Source of the DNA: Clostridiales bacterium
GTDB taxonomy: Bacteria > Bacillota > Clostridia > Christensenellales > Aristaeellaceae
Assembly: GCA_015056415.1 (NCBI GenBank)
Contig: SVGJ01000001.1
Coordinates: 56,684 to 120,683 of the forward strand
DNA length: 64,000 bases
Reading direction: 5' to 3'
Position numbers and translations under genes: made by a program. Position 1 is the first letter of the stretch; each line of letters opens with the position of its first letter. The notes below the pieces were generated by a model. The model saw nothing but the letters and a program-made list of their open reading frames with translations, was not told the DNA's origin and did not search any database. Positions 40,554 to 50,986 of this stretch are shown here, one piece after another.

Positions 40554-43085
40554 TTATGCGGTTACGATAGCGTTGGCTTCCTGGAGCTTGAGGTACTCCA
40601 CGGCCCATTCGCGCATCTTGTACTTCTGGATCTTTCCGGCGGCGTTCATCGGGAAATCATTCACAAAAGCCACATAGCGGGGTGTCTTGTGCTTCGCCAT
40701 ATGTGTCATGACGTATTCCTTCATCTCGGCTTCGGTGGAGGTTTCCCCCTCCTTCAGCACCACACAGGCCATGATCTCCTCTCCGTACTGCTTATCAGGC
40801 ACGCCGATGACCTGAACATCCTTGATCTTGGGATGGGTATAGAGGAAATCTTCGATCTCCTTGGGGTAAATGTTTTCGCCACCACGGATGATCATGTCCT
40901 TGATGCGTCCGGTGATCTTGTAGTTGCCGTTGGCATCACGGCGAGCCAGATCGCCTGTGTGGAGCCAGCCTTCATTGTCGATGGCGGCCGCGGTAGCCTC
41001 GGGCATCTTGTAGTAGCCCTTCATGATGTTATAGCCTCGGGCAACAAACTCGCCGTCCACGCCGTCAGGAACAGGCTGATTGGTCTCAGGATCAACAATG
41101 CGGCACTCCACGCCGAAGATTGCGCCGCCTACGGTATTCACGCGAACGTCCAGGCTGTCCGTTGTTTTGGACATGGTGGTCGCAGGGCTTGCTTCCGTCT
41201 GACCATAGGTGATGCAGATCTCGTCCATGTGCATCTTTTCGATGACTTCCTTCATCACCTTGATGGGACACGGGCTGCCGGCCATGATACCGGTGCGCAT
41301 ATGGCTGAAATCCGTCTTTTCAAAGTCCTCATGTCCAAGCATCGCAATGAACATGGTGGGCACGCCATGGAAGCAGGTGATCTTTTCCTGGGAGATGCAG
41401 GCAAGTCCTCGCTTGGGCGAGAAAGCGGGAATGGGGCTCATGGTCACGCCATGGGTCATGGAGGCGGTCATGGCCAGCACCATACCGAAGCAGTGGAACA
41501 TGGGAACCTGGATCATCATCCGGTCAGCAGTGGAAAGATCCATGCAGTCGCCGATGGCCTTGCCATTGTTCACCACGTTGTAATGCGTCAGCATAACGCC
41601 CTTGGGGAAGCCGGTAGTGCCGGAGGTATACTGCATATTGCACACATCATGCTTATTGATGGCATTGGCGCGGCGGGTCACCTCGGAGGGGTCGACCTTC
41701 CCGGCCATGGAGAGTGCGTCTTCCCAGGTCAGGCAGCCCTCCTGGCGACTTTCAATGGTGATGATGTTGCGCAGGAAGGGGAACTTGCGAGTGTGCAGAG
41801 GCTGGAACTGATCATGCCCCTGCAATTCAGGGCAGAGCTCCTTGATGATAGAAACATAATCGCTGTCCTTATAGCCATCCACCATGACCAGCGTGTGGGT
41901 ATCGCTCTGCCGGAGCAGATATTCGGCTTCGTGGATCTTGTATGCGGTATTCACCGTCACCAGCACGGCGCCGATCTTCACAGTCGCCCAGAAGGTGATG
42001 TACCAGGCAGGCACGTTGGTAGCCCAGATAGCCACGTGGTCACCAGGCTTCACCCCCATAGCGATGAGGCTGCGGGCAAAATCATCCACGTCATCACGGA
42101 ACTGACTGTAGGTGCGGGTGTAGTCCAGCGTGGTGTAGCGGAAGGCATACTGGTCAGGAAACTCATCCACCATGCGATCCAGGACCTGGGGAAAGGTCAG
42201 GTCGATAAGATGGTTCTTTGGCCAGACGTACTTACCCGTCTTGCGGGCATTATCCTGCAGGCGGTGATTGCTCCGGTCGCTACCCATAAACTGTTCCATA
42301 TAATTGGCGAAATGCGGGAACACGATGCCGGCCGCCTGCAGCTCAGGCGCGGTGTTCTTCACCCACTCCAGGCTGATATATCCCTCGTAATTCACGGAAC
42401 GCAGAGCGCGGATCATGCCGTCGATGGGCATATCACCCTCACCCATGATCTTATACTGCACCTTGCCGTCCGTCATGACGGAATCCTTGATGTGGATATG
42501 CTTGATATATACGCCAAGGTTCTGGATGGTAGTCTCGGGCTTTTCGCCGGCGAAGCGATAAGGATGATGCATATCCCACAGGGCGGCCACATAGTCGCTC
42601 TCGACGCGAACCAGCAGATCGCGCAAACGACCGGTGTCGGAATATACGCCGTTGGTCTCCACCAGCAGGATCACATCATGCTCCTCGGCATAGGGAACGA
42701 TATCCTTCAGGGCGCGAAGCACGACTTCGTCGTCCACATCGCCCTCGATATCGGCATTGCGATCGCCCAGGAGACGGATATACTTGGCACCCAGCCGTTC
42801 CGCCAGGCGAATATACTCCTTGATCTCCTCCTTGGTCTCCTCCCAGCAATGCGCATCTTTCAATACGCAGCCGGTGGACAAGCACGGGATCTCCAGGCGC
42901 ATACGCTTCAGATTAGCGATGGTCTTGTCGATCTGATCGGCCCGGAAGGGCTGGGCGCGCACGGAGAAAATATCATTGCCAAGGCCGCGCATTTCAATTC
43001 CGTCAAAGCCGAAATCCTTGGCCATGGAATATATATCGGACCAGGAAAAATCAGGACAACCCAGGGTGGAGAATGCGAGTTTCAT
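40554..43085 (-). CDS. fusion: TIM-barrel sugar phosphate isomerase/epimerase-like domain + AMP-forming acyl-CoA synthetase
   Basis: N-term MKLAFSTLGCPDFSWSDIYSMAKDFGFDGIEMRG...HIHIKDS; C-term YTSGTTGFPKGVMLTH, YGQTEASP, GWLHTGDLARRD, GRIKDMIIRGGENIYPKEIE; one uninterrupted frame. Confidence 0.93.
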   Translation of the reverse strand: MKLAFSTLGCPDFSWSDIYSMAKDFGFDGIEMRGLGNDIFSVRAQPFRADQIDKTIANLKRMRLEIPCLSTGCVLKDAHCWEETKEEIKEYIRLAERLGAKYIRLLGDRNADIEGDVDDEVVLRALKDIVPYAEEHDVILLVETNGVYSDTGRLRDLLVRVESDYVAALWDMHHPYRFAGEKPETTIQNLGVYIKHIHIKDSVMTDGKVQYKIMGEGDMPIDGMIRALRSVNYEGYISLEWVKNTAPELQAAGIVFPHFANYMEQFMGSDRSNHRLQDNARKTGKYVWPKNHLIDLTFPQVLDRMVDEFPDQYAFRYTTLDYTRTYSQFRDDVDDFARSLIAMGVKPGDHVAIWATNVPAWYITFWATVKIGAVLVTVNTAYKIHEAEYLLRQSDTHTLVMVDGYKDSDYVSIIKELCPELQGHDQFQPLHTRKFPFLRNIITIESRQEGCLTWEDALSMAGKVDPSEVTRRANAINKHDVCNMQYTSGTTGFPKGVMLTHYNVVNNGKAIGDCMDLSTADRMMIQVPMFHCFGMVLAMTASMTHGVTMSPIPAFSPKRGLACISQEKITCFHGVPTMFIAMLGHEDFEKTDFSHMRTGIMAGSPCPIKVMKEVIEKMHMDEICITYGQTEASPATTMSKTTDSLDVRVNTVGGAIFGVECRIVDPETNQPVPDGVDGEFVARGYNIMKGYYKMPEATAAAIDNEGWLHTGDLARRDANGNYKITGRIKDMIIRGGENIYPKEIEDFLYTHPKIKDVQVIGVPDKQYGEEIMACVVLKEGETSTEAEMKEYVMTHMAKHKTPRYVAFVNDFPMNAAGKIQKYKMREWAVEYLKLQEANAIVTA

Positions 43086-43106
43086 AACAGCAAGACCTCC
43101 TTGTCT

Positions 43107-43402
43107 TTTTGCGCCGGAATGAAAAATGCTTTCATCTCCGGCAGGAAACTGCAAGAGACGAAAGCATGTCATAACATATCTTCCGCGGTACCACTCTTGT
43201 TGACGGCTCGCGCCGCCCGCTCCGGCATCTCGTGAATGCCTCTCCCTTTCACGGTGGAATCCGTCTGACTTTACTGGATGCATCAGCATCGTTGAGCCAG
43301 CCGCTCGGGGGCCAGTGCTGACCGTCATTCCCATCTGCTTACACCAACCGCAGACTCTCTGAGGGCGAATGCGCGACCGTTTTTCCCCGTCATGGCGTTT
43401 AC
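43107..43402 (-). promoter_or_regulatory. T-box riboswitch leader
   Basis: Minus strand: CAGAGAG...GGUUGGUGUAA (stem I), antiterminator AAGAG-[UGGUACC]-GCGGAAG...CUUUCGU-CUCUU (43198-43153), competing terminator TGCTTTCGTCTC...GAGATGAAAGCA-TTTTT (43166-43122). Confidence 0.93.
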
Positions 43403-43408
43403 GTGCTG

Positions 43409-43437
43409 ATTGTATCAGTATGATAACGAAATGTCAA
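43409..43437 (-). promoter_or_regulatory. sigma-A promoter of T-box leader
   Basis: TTGACA (43437-43432) N17 TACAAT (43414-43409). Confidence 0.8.
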
Positions 43438-43465
43438 GCCGGGAAAGCTGTTTTTTTGCTGTATT

Positions 43466-44734
43466 TCAGCCATTGGCGTCATGAGGATCCAGCTCATCCA
43501 TGGTCACATCCGCGCCAAGGGAGCGCAGCATGGCAGGCAGATCCTCGTATCCGCGGGCAATATGTCCCTGCGGATCCTGCAGGATCGTCTCCCCCTCCGC
43601 TGCCAATCCAGCCAGGATCATGGCCGCACCGCCCCGAAGATCAGTGCTGCTGACAACAGCTCCTGCCAGCGCGTGTCCGCCGTTGACCAGCGCAAGCCGG
43701 TCTTCGATCCTGATGGAAGCCCCGAGCCTGGTCATTTCCCTGGCATGCATGAAACGGTTTTCAAACACAGTTTCAAGAAAAACAGATGTCCCCCGCAGCT
43801 TCAGCGCAAGGGCCATCATAGGCGCCTGCATATCTGTGGGAAAGCCAGGGTAAGCCAGTGTGCGCAGCTGAATCGGCTGCTTTGCTTTTCCGGACAACCG
43901 AAGCCCTCCGCCGGTCTCGCGCAATATAACGCCGGATTCTGCCAGCTTGAACAGCACCGCCCTCATATGCTCCGGCCGAATATTCCGCAGCAGCACGCTG
44001 CCTTCAGTCATCGCGGCTGCACATAGAACAGTGCCCGCTTCGATCCGGTCCGGGATCGGTTTGTATGTGCAGCCATGCAGCTTTTTCTGCCCCTCAATCA
44101 CAATGGTGCCTGTTCCACTTCCTGAGATCCGCGCGCCCATGGTTGTCAGACAACTGCACAGGTCAACGATCTCCGGCTCCTTTGCGGCGTTTTCTATTCG
44201 GGTGCAGCCATCCGCCAGAACAGAAGCAAGAATAATGTTTTCGGTAGCGCCTACACTGGGAAAATCAAGATAAACGTTTCCCCCGCAAAGCTTTCCCTGG
44301 AGCGTCACAGAGCCAGGCGTCAGCTGTGCTTGAGCACCAAGCGCCTCCATGCCCTTTATATGCAAGTCGATCGGCCGCTGACCAATGGCGCATCCCCCCG
44401 GCAGAGAAACCCTTGCATAGCCATTGCGTGCCAGTAAAGGCCCCAGCACCAGTACCGAGGCCCTCATACGGCTGAGCAGATCGCCTGACGAAGGCGAGCG
44501 CGGCTCGTCCGACCACAGCGTGATGTTGTCTCCGTTTCGCTCGATGGTTGCGCCGCACTCTGAAAGGATATCCAGCAGGGTGTCCACATCCGTCAGCGCC
44601 GGTACGCTCTCGATGGTAACGGGTTCCTTCGTCAGCAGGCCTGCGCACAGCAGCGGAAGCACCGCATTCTTTGCTGAATGGATAACGACCTCCCCGCAGA
44701 GCTGTTCACAATGCCTGATACGATAGATGGCCAT
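43466..44734 (-). CDS. murA: UDP-N-acetylglucosamine 1-carboxyvinyltransferase
   Basis: SAKNAVLPLLCAGLL, LLARNGYARVSLPGGCAIGQRPIDLHIKGMEALGA, GFPTDMQAPMMAL. Confidence 0.95.
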   Translation of the reverse strand: MAIYRIRHCEQLCGEVVIHSAKNAVLPLLCAGLLTKEPVTIESVPALTDVDTLLDILSECGATIERNGDNITLWSDEPRSPSSGDLLSRMRASVLVLGPLLARNGYARVSLPGGCAIGQRPIDLHIKGMEALGAQAQLTPGSVTLQGKLCGGNVYLDFPSVGATENIILASVLADGCTRIENAAKEPEIVDLCSCLTTMGARISGSGTGTIVIEGQKKLHGCTYKPIPDRIEAGTVLCAAAMTEGSVLLRNIRPEHMRAVLFKLAESGVILRETGGGLRLSGKAKQPIQLRTLAYPGFPTDMQAPMMALALKLRGTSVFLETVFENRFMHAREMTRLGASIRIEDRLALVNGGHALAGAVVSSTDLRGGAAMILAGLAAEGETILQDPQGHIARGYEDLPAMLRSLGADVTMDELDPHDANG

Positions 44735-44806
44735 AGCGCAACCTCCCCCAGGCAATCATTTTGCCCCGAAAAGGTCGCAACTATGCTGGAAAAAAGCAAT
44801 GTTTTC

Positions 44807-44835
44807 TTGACTTTTGGGCGATATTTGCGCATAAT
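44807..44835 (+). promoter_or_regulatory. putative sigma-A promoter of DUF512 gene
   Basis: TTGACT (44807-44812) N17 CATAAT (44830-44835). Confidence 0.55.
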
Positions 44836-44888
44836 AGGCATAAGTGGGAGTTTGCGCAATTCTTGCCCACAGGAAGGATGGGAGCAGC

Positions 44889-46193
44889 GTGTCAAGCGCT
44901 ATAACGCACGTGCAAAAGGGCTCCATTGCCGCCCGTCTCGGCTTGAAGGCAGGCGATGTGCTGGAAAAGATCGCCGGCGAGCCCGTGATCGATCAGATCG
45001 ATTATCAGGCCCTGACAGCTCGCGAGTCCTTCACCATCGATATCACCCGCGATAACAAGCCGCTCTCCTTCCGTGTTCGCAAGGAAGATTGGGAGCCATT
45101 GGGCGTTACACTGGATCAGTCTATCGTATCCAGGCCCCGTTCCTGCCGCAACCACTGCGTCTTTTGCTTTATCGATCAGATGCCGCCCGGAATGCGCGAT
45201 ACCCTCTACATCAAGGATGACGACTGGCGCCTTTCCCTGATGATGGGCAACTTCATCACCATGACGAACATCTCGGACAGCGAAATGGATCGCATCATCC
45301 GCCGCAAGGTGAGTCCGCTGTATATCTCCGTTCAGGCCACCGACCCTGAAACGCGTGTGAAGATGCTTCGAAATCCCCATGCCGGTGACATCATGGACAA
45401 GCTTCGGCTGCTGAAGGATAACGGCATACGCTTCCATTGCCAGCTTGTGCTTTGCCCCGGCTGGAATGATGGCGACATACTGCTGAAATCCATCAACGAT
45501 CTGCGGAGCCTCGCGCCCGCTGCCTGCTCCATCGCGCTGGTGCCGGTCGGGCTGACAAAGCATCGCGAAGGATTGGCCAGGATCACGCCTTACACGAGAG
45601 AATCTGCCGCGGAGCTGATCCGCATGATCCAGCCCATGCAGCAGAGGTTCCTCAAGGAGCTTGGCACACGCTTTGTTTTCCTCGCGGATGAGTTCTTCTG
45701 CCTCAGCGGCCTTCCCCTGCCCACTGATGAGGAATACGAGGACTATCCGCAGATCGAAAACGGCGTCGGTATGCTGCGTATGTTCGAAACGGATCTTCGT
45801 TACGCGGCGGAAGATTATCCGGTGGAGGAAACCGCGCCCCGCAGCATCGTTATTGCCTGCGGCACTTCCATTGCCGAGCAGATGCAGCGCTGGTGCGATC
45901 AGTTTGCCCCCAAGGGCACGAAAGTGCGTGTAGTTCCCATCATCAACCATTTCTTTGGCGAATCCGTGACCGTAACGGGACTCATCACCGGCGGTGACCT
46001 GGTGACCCAGCTGCATAACGTCCAGTGCGACGAGATTCAGATATGCCGTAACATGATCCGGAATGAGGGCGACCTCTTCCTGGACGATATGACCTTAGAG
46101 GATGTGCGCAAAGCCCTTCCCGCCCCGCTCCGCATTGTAGAGAACACCGGCGAAGGCTTCTGGCGCGCCATCAGTGGAATGGAGGATAATTGA
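44889..46193 (+). CDS. DUF512 family PDZ/radical SAM-like protein
   Basis: PDZ-like HVQKGSIAARLGLKAGDVLEKI, SCRNHCVFCFIDQMPPGMRDTLYIKDDDWRLSLMMGNFITMTN; GTG start. Confidence 0.92.
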   Translation: MSSAITHVQKGSIAARLGLKAGDVLEKIAGEPVIDQIDYQALTARESFTIDITRDNKPLSFRVRKEDWEPLGVTLDQSIVSRPRSCRNHCVFCFIDQMPPGMRDTLYIKDDDWRLSLMMGNFITMTNISDSEMDRIIRRKVSPLYISVQATDPETRVKMLRNPHAGDIMDKLRLLKDNGIRFHCQLVLCPGWNDGDILLKSINDLRSLAPAACSIALVPVGLTKHREGLARITPYTRESAAELIRMIQPMQQRFLKELGTRFVFLADEFFCLSGLPLPTDEEYEDYPQIENGVGMLRMFETDLRYAAEDYPVEETAPRSIVIACGTSIAEQMQRWCDQFAPKGTKVRVVPIINHFFGESVTVTGLITGGDLVTQLHNVQCDEIQICRNMIRNEGDLFLDDMTLEDVRKALPAPLRIVENTGEGFWRAISGMEDN

Positions 46194-46196
46194 ACC

Positions 46197-47531
46197 ATGG
46201 CAAGACCTTTGGTTGCCATTGTGGGCCGTCCCAATGTGGGCAAGTCCACCTTCTTCAACAAAATCGCCGGCAAGCGCATCAGCATCGTTGAGGATACGCC
46301 CGGCGTCACCCGCGACCGCGTGTATGCTGATGTGGAATGGATGAACCGCAAGTTCACCCTCATTGATACCGGCGGCATCGATCCCCGCAGCGATGACGTG
46401 CTGCTTTCCCAGATGCGTCATCAGGCTGAAATCGCCATGGATACCGCCGACGTGATCTGCTTCTTTGCCGATGGCCGCGACGGTCTCACCGATGATGATC
46501 GCGAGGTCGCTAACCTGCTGCGCAAGACACACAAGCCTCTGCTGCTTGTCATCAACAAGGTCGACTACGCCGGGCTGAACGATAACCTCTACGAATTCTA
46601 TGAGCTGGGCCTGGGCGATCCCATTGGCATCAGCAGCGTGAATATGCTGGGCCTGGGCGACCTGCTGGAGGAGATCTGCAAGAATCTTCCCCCGCAGGAA
46701 GAGGGCGAGACTGACGAGGACGAGCACGTGCTACAGCTGGCTGTGGTGGGACGCCCCAATGTAGGCAAGAGCTCGCTGGTGAACCGTCTGCTGGGTCAGG
46801 AGCGGACCATGGTCTCTGATATCGCCGGCACCACCCGCGACGCTATCGATACCAAATTCAAAGCTTCCAACGGCACGGAATACAACATCATCGATACCGC
46901 CGGCATCCGCCGCAAGCGTGTGGTGGAGGAGGAAACCCTGGAGCGTTACAGTGTACTGCGTTCCATCGCCGCCATCCGCCGCTGCGATGTGGCGCTGCTG
47001 CTCATCGACGCCAATGACGGAGTGACCGAGCAGGACACCAAGATCGCCGGTCTGATCCGCGATGAAGGCAAGGCCGTGATCATCGTTGTCAACAAATGGG
47101 ACGCCATCGAGAAGGACACCGGCACGCTGGAGAAGTTCCGCAAGCAGATCATGGAAGATCTGAAATTCATGGACTATGCTCCGGTGCTGTTCCTCTCTGC
47201 CCTTACCGGCCAGCGTGTACACACCGTGCTGGATATGGTGGATCAGGTGTGGGCGATGGCCTCCAAGCGTGTTCCCACCGGCGTACTCAATGACGTGCTG
47301 GCTGATGCCACCGCAGATCTGCAGCCCCCGGCTTCCAACGGCCGCCGCCTGAAGATCTACTACCTCACCCAGCAAAGCACCTGCCCGCCCACCTTTGTGC
47401 TGTTTGTCAATGACGAGAGCCTGATGCACTTTGCCTACGAACGCTATCTGGAGAATTATTTCCGCAAGACCTTCGATTTCACCGGTACGCCCATTCGATT
47501 TATCCTGCGGGAAAAGAAGAAGGAGAAATAA
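46197..47531 (+). CDS. der: ribosome biogenesis GTPase Der
   Basis: Tandem GTPase domains GRPNVGKSTFFNKIAG and GRPNVGKSSLVNRLLG, C-terminal KH-like. Confidence 0.97.
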   Translation: MARPLVAIVGRPNVGKSTFFNKIAGKRISIVEDTPGVTRDRVYADVEWMNRKFTLIDTGGIDPRSDDVLLSQMRHQAEIAMDTADVICFFADGRDGLTDDDREVANLLRKTHKPLLLVINKVDYAGLNDNLYEFYELGLGDPIGISSVNMLGLGDLLEEICKNLPPQEEGETDEDEHVLQLAVVGRPNVGKSSLVNRLLGQERTMVSDIAGTTRDAIDTKFKASNGTEYNIIDTAGIRRKRVVEEETLERYSVLRSIAAIRRCDVALLLIDANDGVTEQDTKIAGLIRDEGKAVIIVVNKWDAIEKDTGTLEKFRKQIMEDLKFMDYAPVLFLSALTGQRVHTVLDMVDQVWAMASKRVPTGVLNDVLADATADLQPPASNGRRLKIYYLTQQSTCPPTFVLFVNDESLMHFAYERYLENYFRKTFDFTGTPIRFILREKKKEK

Positions 47532-47537
47532 CTGCCT

Positions 47538-48161
47538 ATGTTGATCCTGACATATATTCTGGTGGCCATTCTCGCCTATCTGATGGGCTCGATCTCCACG
47601 GGTCTTCTTGTTGCGAAGATCGCCAACGGCCCGAACCTGCGTGAGGTTGGCAGCAAGAACACCGGCGCCAGCAATGTGCTGCGCACTATGGGACTTAAAA
47701 GCGGCCTGATCACCTTCGTTGGTGATTGCCTCAAGTGCCTGCTCGCTGCTCTTATCGGCAGATGGGCGCTCGGCCATGTGGCCGACCAAGCCCAATATGG
47801 CGCCATGTGGGCCTCCCTGTTCGTCATTCTGGGGCACAACTGGCCCGTGTTCTTCCAGTTCAAGGGCGGCAAGGGCGTAGCCAGCTCCTGCGGCATGATG
47901 CTCGTTTGCTTCCCGATCCCTGCCCTCATCAGCTATGTGGTAGCCATTGCCATTATCGCTACCACCAAGTTCATTTCCCTGGGCAGCATGTGTATGCTGA
48001 CGCTCTATGCCATTCTGGTGTCCGTGTTCTTCAGCAACGGCGATCTGATCATCATCGGCTGGGCTGTGCTGATGGCTGTTTTGTGCATCATTCGCCACCG
48101 CGCCAATGTGGTTCGCCTGCTCAACGGCACCGAAAGCAAGATCGGTCAGAAGGTCAAGTAA
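47538..48161 (+). CDS. plsY: glycerol-3-phosphate acyltransferase
   Basis: [51 protein letters not shown]. Confidence 0.95.
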   Translation: MLILTYILVAILAYLMGSISTGLLVAKIANGPNLREVGSKNTGASNVLRTMGLKSGLITFVGDCLKCLLAALIGRWALGHVADQAQYGAMWASLFVILGHNWPVFFQFKGGKGVASSCGMMLVCFPIPALISYVVAIAIIATTKFISLGSMCMLTLYAILVSVFFSNGDLIIIGWAVLMAVLCIIRHRANVVRLLNGTESKIGQKVK

Positions 48162-48193
48162 ATTTCGCCCAACGGGCTTTGGAGGAAACTACT

Positions 48194-49993
48194 GTGTCCA
48201 ACAGACTTTCCAAAATTCGCAATTTCTGTATCATTGCCCACATCGATCACGGCAAGTCCACGCTGGCCGACCGCATCCTTGAAAAGACCGGCGTGTTCGA
48301 GCGGCGCGAAATGGTGGATCAGATTCTTGACAGCATGGAGCTTGAACGTGAGCGCGGCATTACCATCAAGAGCAAGGCTGTGCGCATGGATTACAAGGCC
48401 AAGGATGGCGAGACCTACACCCTGAACCTCATCGACACCCCCGGTCATGTTGACTTCACCTATGAAGTCAGCCGCGCTTTGGCTGCCTGCGAGGGCGCTC
48501 TGCTGGTGGTGGATGCCACCCAGGGCATCGAGGCTCAGACGCTGGCCAACGTATACATGGCACTGGAGCATGACCTTGAGACGATCCCTGTCATCAATAA
48601 GATCGACCTTCCTTCCGCTCAGCCTGAGGTGGTTCGCCAGGAGATCGAAGATGTGATCGGTCTGGACGCCTCTTTCGCTCCCTGCGTCTCCGCCAAAACC
48701 GGTCTGAACATTGAGGATGTACTGGAGGCCATTGTCGAGCATATCCCGTCACCCGAGGGTGACGCTACCGCTCCCCTTCAGGCGCTTATTTTCGATGCTT
48801 TCTACGATAACTACCGCGGTGCGATCTGCTTTGTCCGCGTGAAGGAGGGCGAACTTCGCGCCGGTATGCGTATGCGCCTGATGGCCACCGGCGGCGAGTT
48901 TGACATCGTGGAGGTGGGCACCTTCGCCCCCGGCTATCAGCCCTGCGAAGCGCTTCGTCCCGGTGATGTAGGCTATGTAGCTGCCTCCATCAAGGATGTG
49001 CGCGAGACCCGAGTGGGTGATACCATCACCGACGCCGCCCGCCCCGCAGCCGAACCCCTGCCCGGCTACCGCCAGGTCACACCCATGGTTTTCTGCGGTA
49101 TTTATCCCGCAGACGGCGCGGATTACCCCGCCCTGAAGGACGCACTGGAGAAGCTACGCATGAACGACGCTTCCCTCTCCTTCGATCCGGAGACCTCCGT
49201 CGCGCTGGGCTATGGCTTCCGGTGTGGTTTCCTTGGCCTTTTGCACATGGACATCATCACCACCCGCCTGGAACGTGAATGGGATCTGAACCTGGTCACC
49301 ACAGCTCCCAGCGTTATTTACCGCGTCACCAAGACCGATGGCAGCGTGCTGATGATCGATAACCCCACCAACCTGCCCAAGGTGGATGAGATCAGCTGCA
49401 TGGAAGAGCCCTTCGTCCACACCACCATCTATACCCCGCAGGACAGCGTTGGCACGCTGATGGATCTGTGCAAGGACAAGCGCGGCATCTTCCTTGATAT
49501 GCAGTATGAAGGTAACCGCGTCAAGCTCAATTACGATATGCCCCTTAACGAGATCATCTTTGATTTCTTTGATCAGATCAAGAGCCGCAGCCGTGGCTAT
49601 GCCTCCTTCGATTATGAAATGAAAGATTACCGCGAAAGCGATCTGGTCAAGATGGATATCCTTCTCAATGGCGATCTGTGTGATGCCTTCTCCATCATTG
49701 TGCATCGCGACAAGGCCTACGGCCGCGGCCGCGGGATCTGCGAGAAACTGAAGGACGTCATCCCGCGCCAGATGTTCGAGATCCCGATCCAGGCTGCCAT
49801 CGGTGGAAAGGTCATCGCCCGCGAGACTGTCAAGGCCATGCGCAAGGACGTGCTTGCCAAGTGCTATGGCGGCGATATCACCCGCAAAAAGAAGCTCCTT
49901 GAAAAGCAGAAGGAAGGCAAGAAGCGTATGCGCCAGTTTGGTACCGTTCAGGTGCCCAGCGAAGCCTTCCTGGCTGTGCTCAAAATGGATTAA
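48194..49993 (+). CDS. lepA: elongation factor 4
   Basis: [40 protein letters not shown]-terminal [39 protein letters not shown] start after ggaggaaac. Confidence 0.97.
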   Translation: MSNRLSKIRNFCIIAHIDHGKSTLADRILEKTGVFERREMVDQILDSMELERERGITIKSKAVRMDYKAKDGETYTLNLIDTPGHVDFTYEVSRALAACEGALLVVDATQGIEAQTLANVYMALEHDLETIPVINKIDLPSAQPEVVRQEIEDVIGLDASFAPCVSAKTGLNIEDVLEAIVEHIPSPEGDATAPLQALIFDAFYDNYRGAICFVRVKEGELRAGMRMRLMATGGEFDIVEVGTFAPGYQPCEALRPGDVGYVAASIKDVRETRVGDTITDAARPAAEPLPGYRQVTPMVFCGIYPADGADYPALKDALEKLRMNDASLSFDPETSVALGYGFRCGFLGLLHMDIITTRLEREWDLNLVTTAPSVIYRVTKTDGSVLMIDNPTNLPKVDEISCMEEPFVHTTIYTPQDSVGTLMDLCKDKRGIFLDMQYEGNRVKLNYDMPLNEIIFDFFDQIKSRSRGYASFDYEMKDYRESDLVKMDILLNGDLCDAFSIIVHRDKAYGRGRGICEKLKDVIPRQMFEIPIQAAIGGKVIARETVKAMRKDVLAKCYGGDITRKKKLLEKQKEGKKRMRQFGTVQVPSEAFLAVLKMD

Positions 49994-50007
49994 AGAGGGT
50001 CCTCGCT

Positions 50008-50532
50008 ATGCCGCTTACCCCCAAGGAAGAATCCGCGCGGCCCTATACCGCGTGTTTCACAGGACACAGGCAGCTTGATGAAAACGAGCTGCCTGCGCTT
50101 GTATTGCGACTGGATCAGGTGCTGGAAAAGCTGTATCAGCAATCCTATCGGCGGTTCATCTGTGGCGGCGCTCTTGGATTCGATATGCTGGCGGCCGAAC
50201 GCGTCATCGCGCTGAAAAAACAGCACGAGGACGTCTCCCTCGTGCTGGCTATCCCCTATGCAGCTCAATCCAGCGCCTGGCCCATACAAGAGGGAATGCG
50301 CTATGAGCGTATCTTCTATGAAGCCGATGAATCCCATGTGCTCTCCCGCACCTATTACAAGGGCTGTCTCAGCGTGCGGAACCGGCACATGGTGGATCGC
50401 TCATCCTTCGTTGTGTGTTATTTAACGCAAACAACAGGCGGCACGGCTTCCACAGCGGCCTATGCCTTCAAGGAGGGCGTAACCCTGCTTAACCTTGCCA
50501 TGCCGGACGCCTGCGAGGCATTTTGCAGATAG
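50008..50532 (+). CDS. SLOG/DUF1273 (YpsA-like) family protein
   Basis: CFTGHRQL, RRFICGGALGFDMLAAE, TTGGTASTAAYA. Confidence 0.88.
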   Translation: MPLTPKEESARPYTACFTGHRQLDENELPALVLRLDQVLEKLYQQSYRRFICGGALGFDMLAAERVIALKKQHEDVSLVLAIPYAAQSSAWPIQEGMRYERIFYEADESHVLSRTYYKGCLSVRNRHMVDRSSFVVCYLTQTTGGTASTAAYAFKEGVTLLNLAMPDACEAFCR

Positions 50533-50535
50533 GGG

Positions 50536-50895
50536 TTATTTGCGCCGGATCTCGTGGATCGAACCCTCAACGTACTGCTCCTCTGTCTTGATTTCCCAAT
50601 GGAGAAGGACTGTCAAAGCGGCGCGCAGGGCGATCACCGCGCCAAGAACGGCCAGTTCCTTCCAGTCACGAGCGATAACGGTGCGAAGCACCTCGCCGCC
50701 CAGTTTGAATTCCAACGCCAGAGCAATGCCCTGCGCCAGCTTCAGGCGAATATGCGGATCTTTCTTAAAATATCCGATAACGCCCTTCGCTGCTGTGATC
50801 ATCAGCACAAGAATACCCGCCAGCTCCACCAGATGAATGCCGATCTCTGCGGTATAGCGAACGATATCCTCAAGCAAATGTATAAATCCCATCAT
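50536..50895 (-). CDS. DUF1622 family membrane protein
   Basis: LAQGIALALEFKLGGEVLRTVIARDWKELAVLGAVIALRAALTVLLHWEI. Confidence 0.85.
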   Translation of the reverse strand: MMGFIHLLEDIVRYTAEIGIHLVELAGILVLMITAAKGVIGYFKKDPHIRLKLAQGIALALEFKLGGEVLRTVIARDWKELAVLGAVIALRAALTVLLHWEIKTEEQYVEGSIHEIRRK

Positions 50896-50986
50896 GACAA
50901 TCCTCCTCATTGGTTATTGATGTTCATGCGTATATTGTACACTATTTTCCCAATAATTTCACTATCAATATTTGTAAGGTGATATC

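Noticed and set aside
40551-43235. 894-aa plus-strand ORF
   Set aside because: Exact antisense of the TIM barrel-acyl-CoA synthetase gene; composition typical of a shadow ORF.
47726-48193. N-terminal extension of the lepA ORF
   Set aside because: Overlaps plsY out of frame; the GTG at 48194 has an RBS (ggaggaaac) and gives the canonical LepA N-terminus.
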